From: Zelonia costaricensis
Taxonomy: Eukaryota > Euglenozoa > Kinetoplastea > Trypanosomatida > Trypanosomatidae
Assembly (NCBI GenBank): GCA_030849075.1
Contig: JASAOO010003303.1
Location: 1 to 38,555 of the forward strand
Direction: 5' to 3'
DNA length: 38,555 bases
Position numbers and translations under genes: made by a program. Each line of letters opens with the position of its first letter. The first letter of the stretch is position 1. This document shows positions 25,662 through 34,617 of the stretch, piece by piece. A model generated the notes under the pieces. That model did no database searches. It saw only the letters and a program-made list of their open reading frames with translations, and had not been told where the DNA came from.

Positions 25662-26592
25662 TCTCCGGTGCTTGGAGTTGCACCCTGAGAGTGATGCCCG
25701 ACGTCGCGGGCTGTCCTCACGGGCTGAGCGCATGTGGCGCCGCGGCACTTGCAGTCAAGCGAGCACCAAAAGCTGGATTGCACGAGAATGGAAGAAGCGA
25801 AAGAAAATCAGGTCGTCTTTCTTCTTCCGTGTGCATGTGATGGTACTGTGGGTAGTGTTGGCAAGCTACACCGGTCATCGCCAGCACGAGCTGCTGTGCG
25901 TTGAGCAGGGACGCCGCGAATGTAGCAGCTCTTTTGTTGTTGTTCTCCGTCGTTCTCTTTTTTGTTTGGCCTCTTGTTGGTGCCTCTCACAGTGTCTCGA
26001 TTCACCTAAGCGTGCAAATACCCCCTTTCAGCTTCGAAATACGGTACGGCAGCACGACGCACCGTGTGAAGGGTCCCCGTTCTCCTTTCCACAGCACTCT
26101 CACGCGAGCGTGTATTGCGACGCCGCGTCTGGGGGGTGGTGGTGGTGGTGGTGGCGGGCAAAGAAATGGATACGGGAGAAAAGCGGAAAGGGAGGGAAGT
26201 CGTGGCGTCGACTAGATTCGGGCCGCGCTGTGAGAGTAAGACGACTAGTGAGGTTTTCGCCTCTGTGTGAGTTGCGCACCCTTAGGCAACTGCCGCCTCT
26301 ACTTCAGCGCCCCATTTCCGCGCCTTGAACACTCTCCACTGCACCATTCCCTTTCGCTTTGTCTCTCCCCCGCTCCCTCTCGCTCGCCTGACACTTCTGT
26401 AATCGCTGTTCACTGTGAAGAGACGAGTGCACGCACAGGACTGCTCTGCGTGCCGGTTGCTTAAGTGCGCACTTTCACCGTCGCTTCTTGGGTCGAGCAA
26501 ACGTTTGGTCTATCTGGTCTCCGCCACGCTCGTCACCAGCCTTGACGCGCCACGCAGTTCTTTCCACACTTCCTCTAGCAGACAATCAAGAC
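25662..26592. other. Intergenic region, KREPA2 to L1-domain gene
   Basis: No supportable gene. It has a GGT-rich run at 26131-26158, C/T tracts at about 25925-25990 and 26333-26400, and the acceptor tract at 26556-26576. Confidence 0.6.
26577..26578 (+). promoter_or_regulatory. Predicted spliced-leader acceptor AG for the L1-domain gene
   Basis: AG directly after TTCTTTCCACACTTCCTCT. It gives a leader of 14 bases. Confidence 0.6.
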
Positions 26593-27411
26593 ATGAGCTT
26601 TCTTGCGCGCACCGAGGAGGCGGTGAAGGCCCTTGTGTCGTTCATCACGGCCGACACCGCGGCCGAGGCACCCGGCGGTGATGTGAACGACCTGTTCACG
26701 CCAGTCCGCGAGAGCGCGAACGTCTCCATCGACGTCCAGATCACGTACCTAGCCGCCCCTCCTGCACACCGCGTCCCCCTCTACTTTGCAGTTCCACACG
26801 AAACGATGAGCGGCACCCTGTGCGTCATCACACCGGCTCCGCAGCGCAAGTACAAGGACATCGTGTACGCCCTGAGCGAGGAGGGCGACGCCGTGGCAAA
26901 GCGCGTGCGACGTGTCATTGATGGCACAAAGCTGGCCGCCAAGGTGACCGACCCGGTGGCGGTGCGCGCATTCGCGAAGAGCTACGACCACTTTATCGTC
27001 TACGGCCTCTCCCAGTACCCACGCCAACTGACAGGCGAGTTCCTCGAGCACCGCAAGGTTCCGGTGTGGGTGAGCAGCAAGGGCAAGCTCCCCGAGAAAC
27101 TGCACAAGGCAGTGCGCACAGTCGTCGTGACGCGCCGCGGCGACAACCAGGTCACCTGCCGGGTCGGCCACACGGGACTTACGACGCAGGAGATTGTCGA
27201 GAACATTGTGGCTTTCCTGGAGAAGTTTGTGAAGCACCCGGACGGGGCCCCGCTGAAGAACATCCTGCACATCCGCGTGGCGGCCACCGGTACGAAGAGC
27301 AAGCGTGTTGGCCTCCCCATCTTCGGGCACACCTTCCACTTCCACCAGTCCACGCCTGTGGCAGATGAGCCGGCGGAGGCGCCGTTGAAGCGGGCCAAGA
27401 CGCAAGTTTAG
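26593..27411 (+). CDS. Ribosomal L1-domain protein, Utp30/RSL1D1 type (nucleolar)
   Basis: A 272-residue protein with the two-lobed L1 fold over residues about 35-255. Recognisable pieces are RKYKDIVYALSEEG, a first lobe ending KSYDHFIVYGLSQYPRQLTGEF (compare KSYxxFLxD in the family), the KVPVWVSSKG loop, TCRVGHTGLTTQEIVENI (the conserved R-x-GH-x-x-M/L-x-x-x-EI-x-ENI element of Utp30/RSL1D1) and a final VGLPIFG. It is larger than cytosolic L10a (about 217) and lacks its termini, so a ribosome-biogenesis factor acting in the nucleolus is favoured. The C-terminus is a short basic tail (LKRAKTQV) that could aid nuclear import. It is probably part of the small-subunit processome (family knowledge). 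Confidence 0.85.
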   Translation: MSFLARTEEAVKALVSFITADTAAEAPGGDVNDLFTPVRESANVSIDVQITYLAAPPAHRVPLYFAVPHETMSGTLCVITPAPQRKYKDIVYALSEEGDAVAKRVRRVIDGTKLAAKVTDPVAVRAFAKSYDHFIVYGLSQYPRQLTGEFLEHRKVPVWVSSKGKLPEKLHKAVRTVVVTRRGDNQVTCRVGHTGLTTQEIVENIVAFLEKFVKHPDGAPLKNILHIRVAATGTKSKRVGLPIFGHTFHFHQSTPVADEPAEAPLKRAKTQV

Positions 27412-28595
27412 GGGCGTTCGTTTTGTGCGTTTGCGGCGCGACACGGTGCCCTTGCCGCAGGGTGTGCGCAGGCTCAACGTGCGGCGAGGGCAGGGCACGG
27501 CAGGCGTCGATCGCCAACCGCAAATACGCGTCCGCGTGCTCGTGGACTGTGACGTCTCGTGGGACCGCCTGACACGCTGTCAAGTCGGCCCTGGCGGTTC
27601 GAACGGTCTCGTAGGAGAGGTCAAAGCGAAGACTTCCGCCGTTTCGCGTTTTTTCTTTTACTTGAGTTGTTCTCTAACCGGTGCTCGCTTAACTGCAATA
27701 CTGTGAATTGTGTTTCCGATAAGGGCTATGAAGAACAAGGGGGAGAAAAAGCACAGACTCACCTCGTAGGAGAAAGGTAATGGGAACCATTGCTTGAGGC
27801 GTTGTGCCGCAGGGCCGGGCGAGCCCTGCTGCAGTTCCTCGAAGCCTCTCCTTGGGGAGGCTATGTGCACACACCTTGCCAGACCCAATGCCGAAGCTTC
27901 GCGGTGCGACTGGTGGAGGCGGCTCCCGAAGCGTTGCACGCGTCGACCCCTCTTCTCGACCTAGAAGCACCAGGCGACCCAAAGCCGTGCGAAGGGGCTT
28001 TGACGCGGAAGCAGGCGGTTTTCAGTGAATGAGTCACGGGGCTGGTCGGCGCAGGCGAAGGAAAGGAGGAGGAAGCGGTAAAGGGGTAGGTAGGTAGGTA
28101 CGTAAGGAGCGCAACGAAGCCACTCACGACCTGTCTTCGCCGTCTTCTTATCGTGCTTCCCGCTCGAGCGTGGTCGTGACCCTTGCCTCGACCTTTACTT
28201 TATGGTCCGTCACCAACCTTTTGCTTCTCTGCTTTCCTTTTGTCTACTGCGCTAACCCGCTGCGCTCGGTTGTGGTGCCCGCCCCGGTCCCTGCATCGAT
28301 TGCTGTCTCTGTCTCTCTCACACACACACACGCACAGTGTCGTCGATGGAATTACGAGTGTTCGAATACAACTGGTTTTCATTACCCGCACTTCTTACCC
28401 CGCAAAGAACAGTACGAGCCTTCTCGCCTCAGCCTTCTTGAAAGACGTAACGACGAGACAGCAGACAGACAAGCTGCGCCGCCTAGGCCCACCCGACGGC
28501 CACTCCCAGCTTCCTCGTCTCCGACGTCCTTGTTTGACAGCTCGTTCGGTGCGCGCACCGCCTCTAAGCCGACTCTCAAGCCCTACGCCGCCAAG
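27412..28595. other. Intergenic region, L1-domain gene to CCT theta
   Basis: No supportable gene in about 1.2 kb. A small inverted repeat lies at about 27845-27862 (GCCTCTCC/GGGGAGGC), GGTA units at about 28087-28101, and a CT/CA tract at about 28305-28337. The CCT frame is open through much of this region but has no ATG before 28596. Confidence 0.6.
28539..28540 (+). promoter_or_regulatory. Predicted spliced-leader acceptor AG for CCT theta
   Basis: AG after the tract TTCCTCGTCTCCGACGTCCT and TGTTTG, giving a leader of 55 bases. AG at 28336-28337 after the CT/CA tract is an alternative with a 258-base leader. Confidence 0.5.
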
Positions 28596-30209
28596 ATGTC
28601 GTTCATGCAACATGGCCCGCAGAGCATGCTGAAGGATGGCTCGACGTTTGTGGACGAGCCGGTGCTGAAGAATATTGAGGCATGCCGCGAGCTGTCCAAG
28701 ATTACGCGCAGCTCGATGGGTCCGAATGGGCTCTGCAAGATGGTCGTCAACCACCTGAACAAGCTGTTTGTGACGCACGACGCCGCCACCATCCTGCGCG
28801 AGCTTGAGGTGGAGCACCCCGCTGCCAAGCTGCTCGTGCAGGCCTCTAACGCTATGCAGGAGGAGGTCGGCGACGGTACCAACTTTGTCGTGACGCTCTC
28901 CGGCGAGCTGCTTTCGCAGGCGGAGTCCCTGGTGCGCATGGGGCTGCATCCCAGCGAGATTGTTGAGGGCTACAAGAAGGCCGGCAACAAGAGTCTCGAG
29001 CTGCTGGACACGATGGTGTGCAGGACGGCTGACGACTGCCTTCTCAAGGAGCAGGTTGTGGACGCGATCCGCACGTCGATCGCGTCCAAGCAGTACGGCT
29101 ACGAGGACTTCCTAGCCGAGCTGGTGGCGGACGCCTGCATCAACGTGTGCCCGTCCAACGTCCGCTCCTTCAACGTCGACAACGTGCGCGTCGTCAAGCT
29201 GGACGGCGAGTCGATTCTGTCCTCGAAGCTGGTGCGCGGTTTTGTGATTGGCCGCAACACCGAGAGCAATCTGAAGCACCTCAAGAGCGCCAAGGTCGCC
29301 GTGTACAGCTGTGCCGTCGACGTGCCGTCGCTGGAGACGAAGGGTACGGCGCTGATCGAGAACGCCGAGGACCTCATTCAGTACTCGCGCAAGGAGGAGG
29401 AGATCATGGAGGAGATCATCACGAACATTCACAAATCCGGCGCCAACCTGATCGTGTCGAACTCCACATTTGGCGACCTCGCCCTGCACTTCATCAACCG
29501 GCTCGGCATGATGGCGGTGCGTGTGCCGTCCAAGTTTGAGCTGCGCCGCTTGTGCGCCGCCGTGGGGGCCCGTGTCATGACACGCCTGGACGCGCCGTCC
29601 ATGGAGGACATGGGCGCGTGCGACTCGGTCGACGTGCTGGACATTGGCGGCAAGAATGTGACCGCCTTTGCGCAGGACACGGACGACTCCAAGCTGTCGA
29701 CCATTGTGGTGCGCGGCGCCACGCAGAACGTGCTCGACGACGTCGAGCGCGCCATCGACGACGGCGTGAACGTCTTCAAGGCGCTGACGAAGGACAAACG
29801 CCTGGTGGCCGGCGCAGGCGCGGTGGAGATGGAGCTGCAGAAGGAGCTCACCTTGTATGCGGAGGCGAACCCCGGCCTCGACCAGTACGCGGTGCGCAAG
29901 TTCGCCTCCAGCTTTGAGGTGGTGGCCCGCACGCTGGCGGAGGTGAGCGGCTTCAACGGCACCGACATGGTCACGCAGCTGGAGGCGGACCACAACGCCG
30001 GCAAGAAGCACCAGGGCGTGAACGTGACGGACGGGTCGACATTGGACGCCTTGGAGGCCGGCATCGTCGAGCCGCACTTGACGAAGTTCTGGGCAATTAG
30101 GCTGGCGACGGACACGGTGCTGACGGTGCTGTCGGTGAACCAGATCATCGTCGCGAAGCAGGCGGGCGGGCCGAAGAACCGCCCTGACCAGGCGCGTGAC
30201 GCCGACTGA
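28596..30209 (+). CDS. CCT8: T-complex chaperonin CCT, theta subunit
   Basis: A 537-residue group II chaperonin subunit that folds actin, tubulin and other cytosolic proteins in the eight-subunit TRiC/CCT ring. The equatorial nucleotide site is clear: the TCP-1 signature SSMGPNGLCKMVV near residues 43-55, the GDGT motif at 92-95 (VGDGTNFVV), and the late GAGAVEMEL near 407. The apical domain occupies about 200-380. The N-terminus (MSFMQHGPQSMLKDG) resembles the theta subunit rather than other CCT paralogues, and the position beside the L1-domain gene agrees with recalled synteny. Length is normal for the family. The ATG at 28596 is the only in-frame ATG despite 142 open codons upstream. Confidence 0.93.
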   Translation: MSFMQHGPQSMLKDGSTFVDEPVLKNIEACRELSKITRSSMGPNGLCKMVVNHLNKLFVTHDAATILRELEVEHPAAKLLVQASNAMQEEVGDGTNFVVTLSGELLSQAESLVRMGLHPSEIVEGYKKAGNKSLELLDTMVCRTADDCLLKEQVVDAIRTSIASKQYGYEDFLAELVADACINVCPSNVRSFNVDNVRVVKLDGESILSSKLVRGFVIGRNTESNLKHLKSAKVAVYSCAVDVPSLETKGTALIENAEDLIQYSRKEEEIMEEIITNIHKSGANLIVSNSTFGDLALHFINRLGMMAVRVPSKFELRRLCAAVGARVMTRLDAPSMEDMGACDSVDVLDIGGKNVTAFAQDTDDSKLSTIVVRGATQNVLDDVERAIDDGVNVFKALTKDKRLVAGAGAVEMELQKELTLYAEANPGLDQYAVRKFASSFEVVARTLAEVSGFNGTDMVTQLEADHNAGKKHQGVNVTDGSTLDALEAGIVEPHLTKFWAIRLATDTVLTVLSVNQIIVAKQAGGPKNRPDQARDAD

Positions 30210-31522
30210 GCCGTTGTCGCAGACGGACCCGCACACCGCAGGAGGGAATGGTCGTCGTTGCCCTCCGCGCGTTGACTGCTGCACCCTCTTGTCCCCTCCG
30301 CCGCCCCGCGCGGTCAGGGAAATGAGATGAGAGCGTGGCATGCCGCTTGACTCGAGGGAAGATGGCGAGGGATGCCGATGGCTTCACCTCCGCGGCTAGT
30401 CCCTCGTCAAGCGGCCGTCACTCTCGCCGCGGACGGTGTGGGAGCAGAGGGGGAGGCGGAGGGTGGTGGCAGACACGTTGCTTGCAATGCAGTCGCGATG
30501 CCGCCCACTCTGGTGCTTGTGGTCGTAAAAAAAAAAGAAACAATTATAGATGGTGGTGGCGGTGTTTTGTTTTTGTTTCCACTGTGACGTGTTTTTCCGC
30601 GGCGCACCTGATGTTCTGTACTCCTTAAAAGAAGAAATGAAAACGAAAAAGAAGGCGTGGGGAGAGATGAACTCGCAAATCCTTGCGAGACGCAGACGAG
30701 GCAGTGTCGGTGCTTACTGATCCGCCTGGCGGGGAGTGCACCGGTCGGTGCACGAATTCCAAGCGCGGCAGCAGTGTGGCAGCGTGCTTCTATCGAGCAT
30801 CTTGGACACGAGAGCATTTTCGCCGCCACTTTCGGTCCGGTCCATGTGCTCGCATTAAATAATAGAAACCAACGGACACAAGAGAAACATGCACAGGCGA
30901 CGCCTATGCGGGGCTGGCCCGCGCTGGCGCTAGAGATCGCAAACGACCCTTCAGGAAGGGGAGGTGCGTTTGTGTTTGTGCGGGTAGAGAGCGGGGGAGG
31001 GAGGGAGCTGGGAACGGCTGCGGTTTCAAAAAAGAAAAAAAGCGGAGTCCTTCATCGAGCGTGCGGACGTTTTGGTTATCCCCCCTCCCCCCGTTCCCCC
31101 CCACCCCCATGTGCGTCGTGGCACACTCTTTCCGCTTTTGGTTGTGGAGAGAGGCAGTGCCACTGGTTGTGGTGGCGCCTCTGGTTGAGCCTGAAAGCGC
31201 TCACTTTGCGCTGCTGATCGCAGGGTGTTCGCCTTTGCCTTTCAGCAGCACTTCTCCCTGTCCCCACGCCCTTTAGCAGTGGGTTTGTGCTCAGCCCATC
31301 TGCTTCCTCGGTTGCTCTTTCTTCACTGCAGTCACTCTCCCGTCCCGCTTTTCCGCTTGCTTTTGAAGTAGCCCGCGTCGAGTGCGACGGCCCACCTGCG
31401 CTTTTCCCCTACCCTGTCTGCGAACCCAGCGTAAGCCGGCTGCGCGGCACACGCGCTTGCCCACCGACACACACGTGCACGCCTGCTTGGTGCTTTCTGT
31501 GTTTGGGGCACCGCGCAGAGCG
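30210..31522. other. Intergenic region, CCT theta to LRR protein
   Basis: No supportable gene in about 1.3 kb. It contains an A-run at 30527-30536, a perfect 18-base inverted repeat at 30736-30753, a C-run at 31080-31109 and C/T tracts at about 31298-31328 and 31340-31365. Confidence 0.6.
31330..31331 (+). promoter_or_regulatory. Possible spliced-leader acceptor AG for the LRR gene
   Basis: First AG after the tract at 31298-31328 (TCTGCTTCCTCGGTTGCTCT). The leader would be about 190 bases. Confidence 0.4.
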
Positions 31523-33631
31523 ATGCTGTACCACAGGCTTGACCTCGTAGACCAGGGCGTGGAGTCGCTGGAGGGGCTAGCGGAGCGGGGAGGCGAGAAC
31601 TTCCTACTGATAAATCTGCAGAGAAACCGTCTGACGAGCTTTGAGGGTTTCGGAACGCACCCGCACCTAACCGAGTTGCAGCTTCAATACAACCAGATTG
31701 CGTCGTTTCGCGGCCTCACCAAGCAGGCGTCACTCCGCGCGCTCCATCTCCAGGGGTGCCCAATCGCTACGCACCCGTACTACCGCGTCATGGCGTTGCT
31801 CACCATCGGCCTCGGACTGGAGCACGTCGACGGTCTGCCTGTGACGTCCCACGAGCGGCACGTTGCGAGCGCGCTGGGCAAGCGTGCTGCCCTCGCTGTC
31901 AGCTACGGCTGGCTGCTCGATCTGCACCCGCGCACCGCCGATGACTACGACGCCGTGATTGAGCAGATGAAGCGGCTGCGTAAGGACTCGCACAAGCGCG
32001 CGCTACAGCAGGCACGCTGCGTCACCATCGACTCCGTTCTCACTGACGTGGGCCGCGCGCAGAAGCAGCGCGGCTGCGACGCTGTGGCTGAGCTGCAGCT
32101 TGCAGAGCGCCAAAAGACAATTACACGACTGGCGCGCCGTGTTGCACAGCTGGAGCGGCAGCTGACGACTCCGCCCGAGGCGCACATGGTCCCGATGCTG
32201 CCGCCACAGGACAATCTCGCAGGCGGCGGAGGCGGCAACGGCGTCTCCTCGTCGGCCGCCCTCTTCTCCGCCGCCGAGCTAGCACAGATGGACAAGATGA
32301 GCTTCTCCCAAGGCATCCAGGTTCGGCACAACCTGAGCGCCGCCGCGGGCAGCTTTCAGCGTGCGTGCCTCACCGTAGACCACGCAACGCTCACGGTGGA
32401 GTCGTTTTTGACGCGGGAGCGCATTGTCCAGCTTGCACTCTCAACGCTGCGCGTGCGCCACGTACGCCCGCTTTCTTTGGTTGCAGAGGATCCGCTCGGC
32501 GGCGCCCTAGAGCTGCGGTTCGAATCCCTGCCCCTTCTCCACACGGTGTACAAGGCGCTCTTTCTTCTCAGCGCCCGCCCCGTGCCGCCGCTGTCGGCAG
32601 TCACGCAGGCGCAGCTTCAGGAGGTCGAGCGGGTGCGCACTCGTCCACCAGTCGCCCCCGCCCCCGTGGCTGTGCTCGACCCCGAGGAGTCGGCACCGAG
32701 CATTCCGTGGCGCTCCGTCTCGGAACGGCCGGCGGCACGTCTCCGCGCCGCTGCGGTGCCTCCGCCTGTCGCTGGGTCGGCGGCGGCGGGTGCGGGTGCG
32801 AGTGCGGGCGGCGCCACCGCGCGAGCGGAGAGCCGCGTGGCGGCGCTTGACAACGTAGCGGACGTGCCGCCGCTGCCGGCGCCCTTCTCTCGTATCAGCA
32901 CGACGGGGCGCACCGACTCCATCGAGTTCGCGATGGAAGCGGCAACGCGTCCAGAGACGACGGCGGAGACGGCAGAGCGGGTGGAAACGCCGGTGCTCGA
33001 CGTCTCGAGGGATGCGGTACAGGAGCCGGAGGCACCTGGCCCGCAGCACGACACACCCAGTGCCGCGGACGGCAGGGCTGGTGCGGTCGATGCGCAGCGC
33101 TTTGGTTATCTTCTCGTCAGCAGCACTAGCTCCGAGTCGCTGGCGTTTCACAGCGAGGCGGAGGGTGGCGACGCCGCCGCCGCGTCCTCAGCGGCCCTGC
33201 TGGACTCGAGCGCCGTTGCATCGGAGAGCGGCCAGCGCGCAGCCACGCCGTCGGTGAAGTCGGCCTCCGCCCCTGCGTCGGCTACTCCGCGCCAAGGGCC
33301 CCCCGCACCGCCGCGAGCGCCACCGCGTAAAGCGCTCGGCGACAAGACAGCGCCCTCAACAGCTGCCCCCAACACGGCGCCCCTGCCACGCCACCCGCCA
33401 CAGCCGCGGGCGGTGTCGAGCACCTCGGCCGCTGCGGCGTCGCTGGACGCCTCCGTTGCGCCTAGCGTGATGCGCGGCGGCGCCGACGCGAGCAGCACCA
33501 GCTTTCAGGTCGCTCAGTCGGAGCGTGGCAGCGTGAAGGCAGACTCTGTACACACCGCGGCAGCGGCCTCGTCTCGGCCGTCCGCTCCGTCACGATTCAG
33601 TGCCTTCCTTGTCGACTCCGACTCTGACTAG
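31523..33631 (+). CDS. Leucine-rich-repeat protein with a possible PH-like middle domain
   Basis: A 702-residue protein. Residues about 5-105 form SDS22-type leucine-rich repeats (INLQRNRLTSF, ELQLQYNQIASF, ALHLQGCPIA) closed by an LRRcap-like stretch (THPYYRVMALLTIG). A helical, basic region with coiled-coil character follows (about 145-220). Residues about 270-370 have strand-rich order (CLTVDHATLTVESF, VRPLSLVAED, ALELRFESLPLLHTVYKALFLL) that could be a PH-like fold ending in its helix; this is tentative. The rest is Ala/Ser/Pro-rich low complexity, with a proline-rich stretch at about 593-640 and an acidic end (DSDSD). It is likely a cytoskeletal or scaffolding protein; no function is assigned. 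ATG 31523 is the first in frame. Confidence 0.82.
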   Translation: MLYHRLDLVDQGVESLEGLAERGGENFLLINLQRNRLTSFEGFGTHPHLTELQLQYNQIASFRGLTKQASLRALHLQGCPIATHPYYRVMALLTIGLGLEHVDGLPVTSHERHVASALGKRAALAVSYGWLLDLHPRTADDYDAVIEQMKRLRKDSHKRALQQARCVTIDSVLTDVGRAQKQRGCDAVAELQLAERQKTITRLARRVAQLERQLTTPPEAHMVPMLPPQDNLAGGGGGNGVSSSAALFSAAELAQMDKMSFSQGIQVRHNLSAAAGSFQRACLTVDHATLTVESFLTRERIVQLALSTLRVRHVRPLSLVAEDPLGGALELRFESLPLLHTVYKALFLLSARPVPPLSAVTQAQLQEVERVRTRPPVAPAPVAVLDPEESAPSIPWRSVSERPAARLRAAAVPPPVAGSAAAGAGASAGGATARAESRVAALDNVADVPPLPAPFSRISTTGRTDSIEFAMEAATRPETTAETAERVETPVLDVSRDAVQEPEAPGPQHDTPSAADGRAGAVDAQRFGYLLVSSTSSESLAFHSEAEGGDAAAASSAALLDSSAVASESGQRAATPSVKSASAPASATPRQGPPAPPRAPPRKALGDKTAPSTAAPNTAPLPRHPPQPRAVSSTSAAAASLDASVAPSVMRGGADASSTSFQVAQSERGSVKADSVHTAAAASSRPSAPSRFSAFLVDSDSD

Positions 33632-34617
33632 GGTTGCACAAGAGGCTGTTCGGGTGTGCGTTGAATGCTCCACGCAGTCTGATTGCCCTGGGACTTATCC
33701 AGCGGACGCACTGCCCCTCCCCTTCCTCAACACTGAACGTCTTCTTCTAGGCAGGGAACCGCTCTCGCTCTGTCACCACTGCTCCCCCAGCCAACACTCC
33801 GCAAAGCCGTCGCGGCGCGGTGTATTTGCAGTCGGCGCTTGCGGGCCTTTCCACACCCTCGTTCTTCCGACGGGTGTGCAAGCAGCGCGCCTCCCTGTTG
33901 TCAGCAGTGACTTTTTCTTTTGTAGACGCTCGAGTGTTGTCGATGCCACAGTAGAACGTTCGCAGTAGCCGACTCGGCCCCTGGAAGCAATCATCGATGA
34001 CTCAGCGACATCGCACGACTCTCGCAAGTGGCGCGTGAAAGGCAGCCTCCCAGTTCACAAAGTCGTACTGGCCCCACCAGTTCGTTCCTCGGCGCACCGC
34101 CGCCCCCCCCCCTCTCCCCGTCCCGTCCCAGTGGCTCTTGCACCGCTCTCCTCAAATCTCCGCCTGCTTGTCTCCTGCACCTCTCTTCGCCCGTTCTGCG
34201 TCGCTATCCCGGCTTCCATTCACATCATAATACGTCCTCTCTTCCCTTTCATTGGCTGCCCTCGCAGTGCTAGCCGAACTCCTTTTTTTGTTTGTGTGTC
34301 TCGCGAGTAATTCAAAGCGGGGCGACGAAGGACCGCCGTACGAGCACCGTCGCTGCGCTCCTTCCACCGCAAAACAACAAAGAAAAGACAAGGAAGGGAA
34401 TCACCGCCTTGCGCGCACACGAGCTCCTAGCCGCTCAAGCGGGGGAAAGACTGCCGCACCGGGCAGCTGCACGCCTAGCTCGCAAGGCGGTCGTTTCACG
34501 TACGGAAAGGCAAACAGAGCCGTGCGACAGGCGGGTGCCACTCACGGGGCAAGAGCCTGCTGCACGTTCTGTGCTCGTCTCTCTCTCTCTTCAGCTTGCC
34601 AGCTGGCCGCTTCGGCG
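33632..34617. other. Intergenic region, LRR protein to nucleoporin
   Basis: No supportable gene. C/T-rich stretches lie at about 33713-33780 and 34101-34135, and a tract at 34576-34592 precedes the nucleoporin start. Confidence 0.6.
34593..34594 (+). promoter_or_regulatory. Predicted spliced-leader acceptor AG for the nucleoporin gene
   Basis: AG directly after CTCGTCTCTCTCTCTCTTC. It gives a leader of 23 bases to ATG 34618. Confidence 0.65.

Noticed and set aside
25501..26328. 275-codon + frame running from inside KREPA2 into the spacer
   Set aside because: Its start lies within the KREPA2 coding region in another frame, and the rest is low complexity through C/T and GGT runs.
27596..27606. 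GGTTCGAACGG as a possible tRNA T-loop
   Set aside because: No matching T stem, A box or acceptor stem can be folded from the flanks.
28170..28595. N-terminal extension of CCT theta (142 open codons)
   Set aside because: No in-frame ATG before 28596. The extension encodes the splice-tract region and is absent from the CCT family.
32517..32527. GGTTCGAATCC, a perfect tRNA B-box-like string
   Set aside because: It lies inside the LRR coding frame, with no A box or acceptor stem around it.
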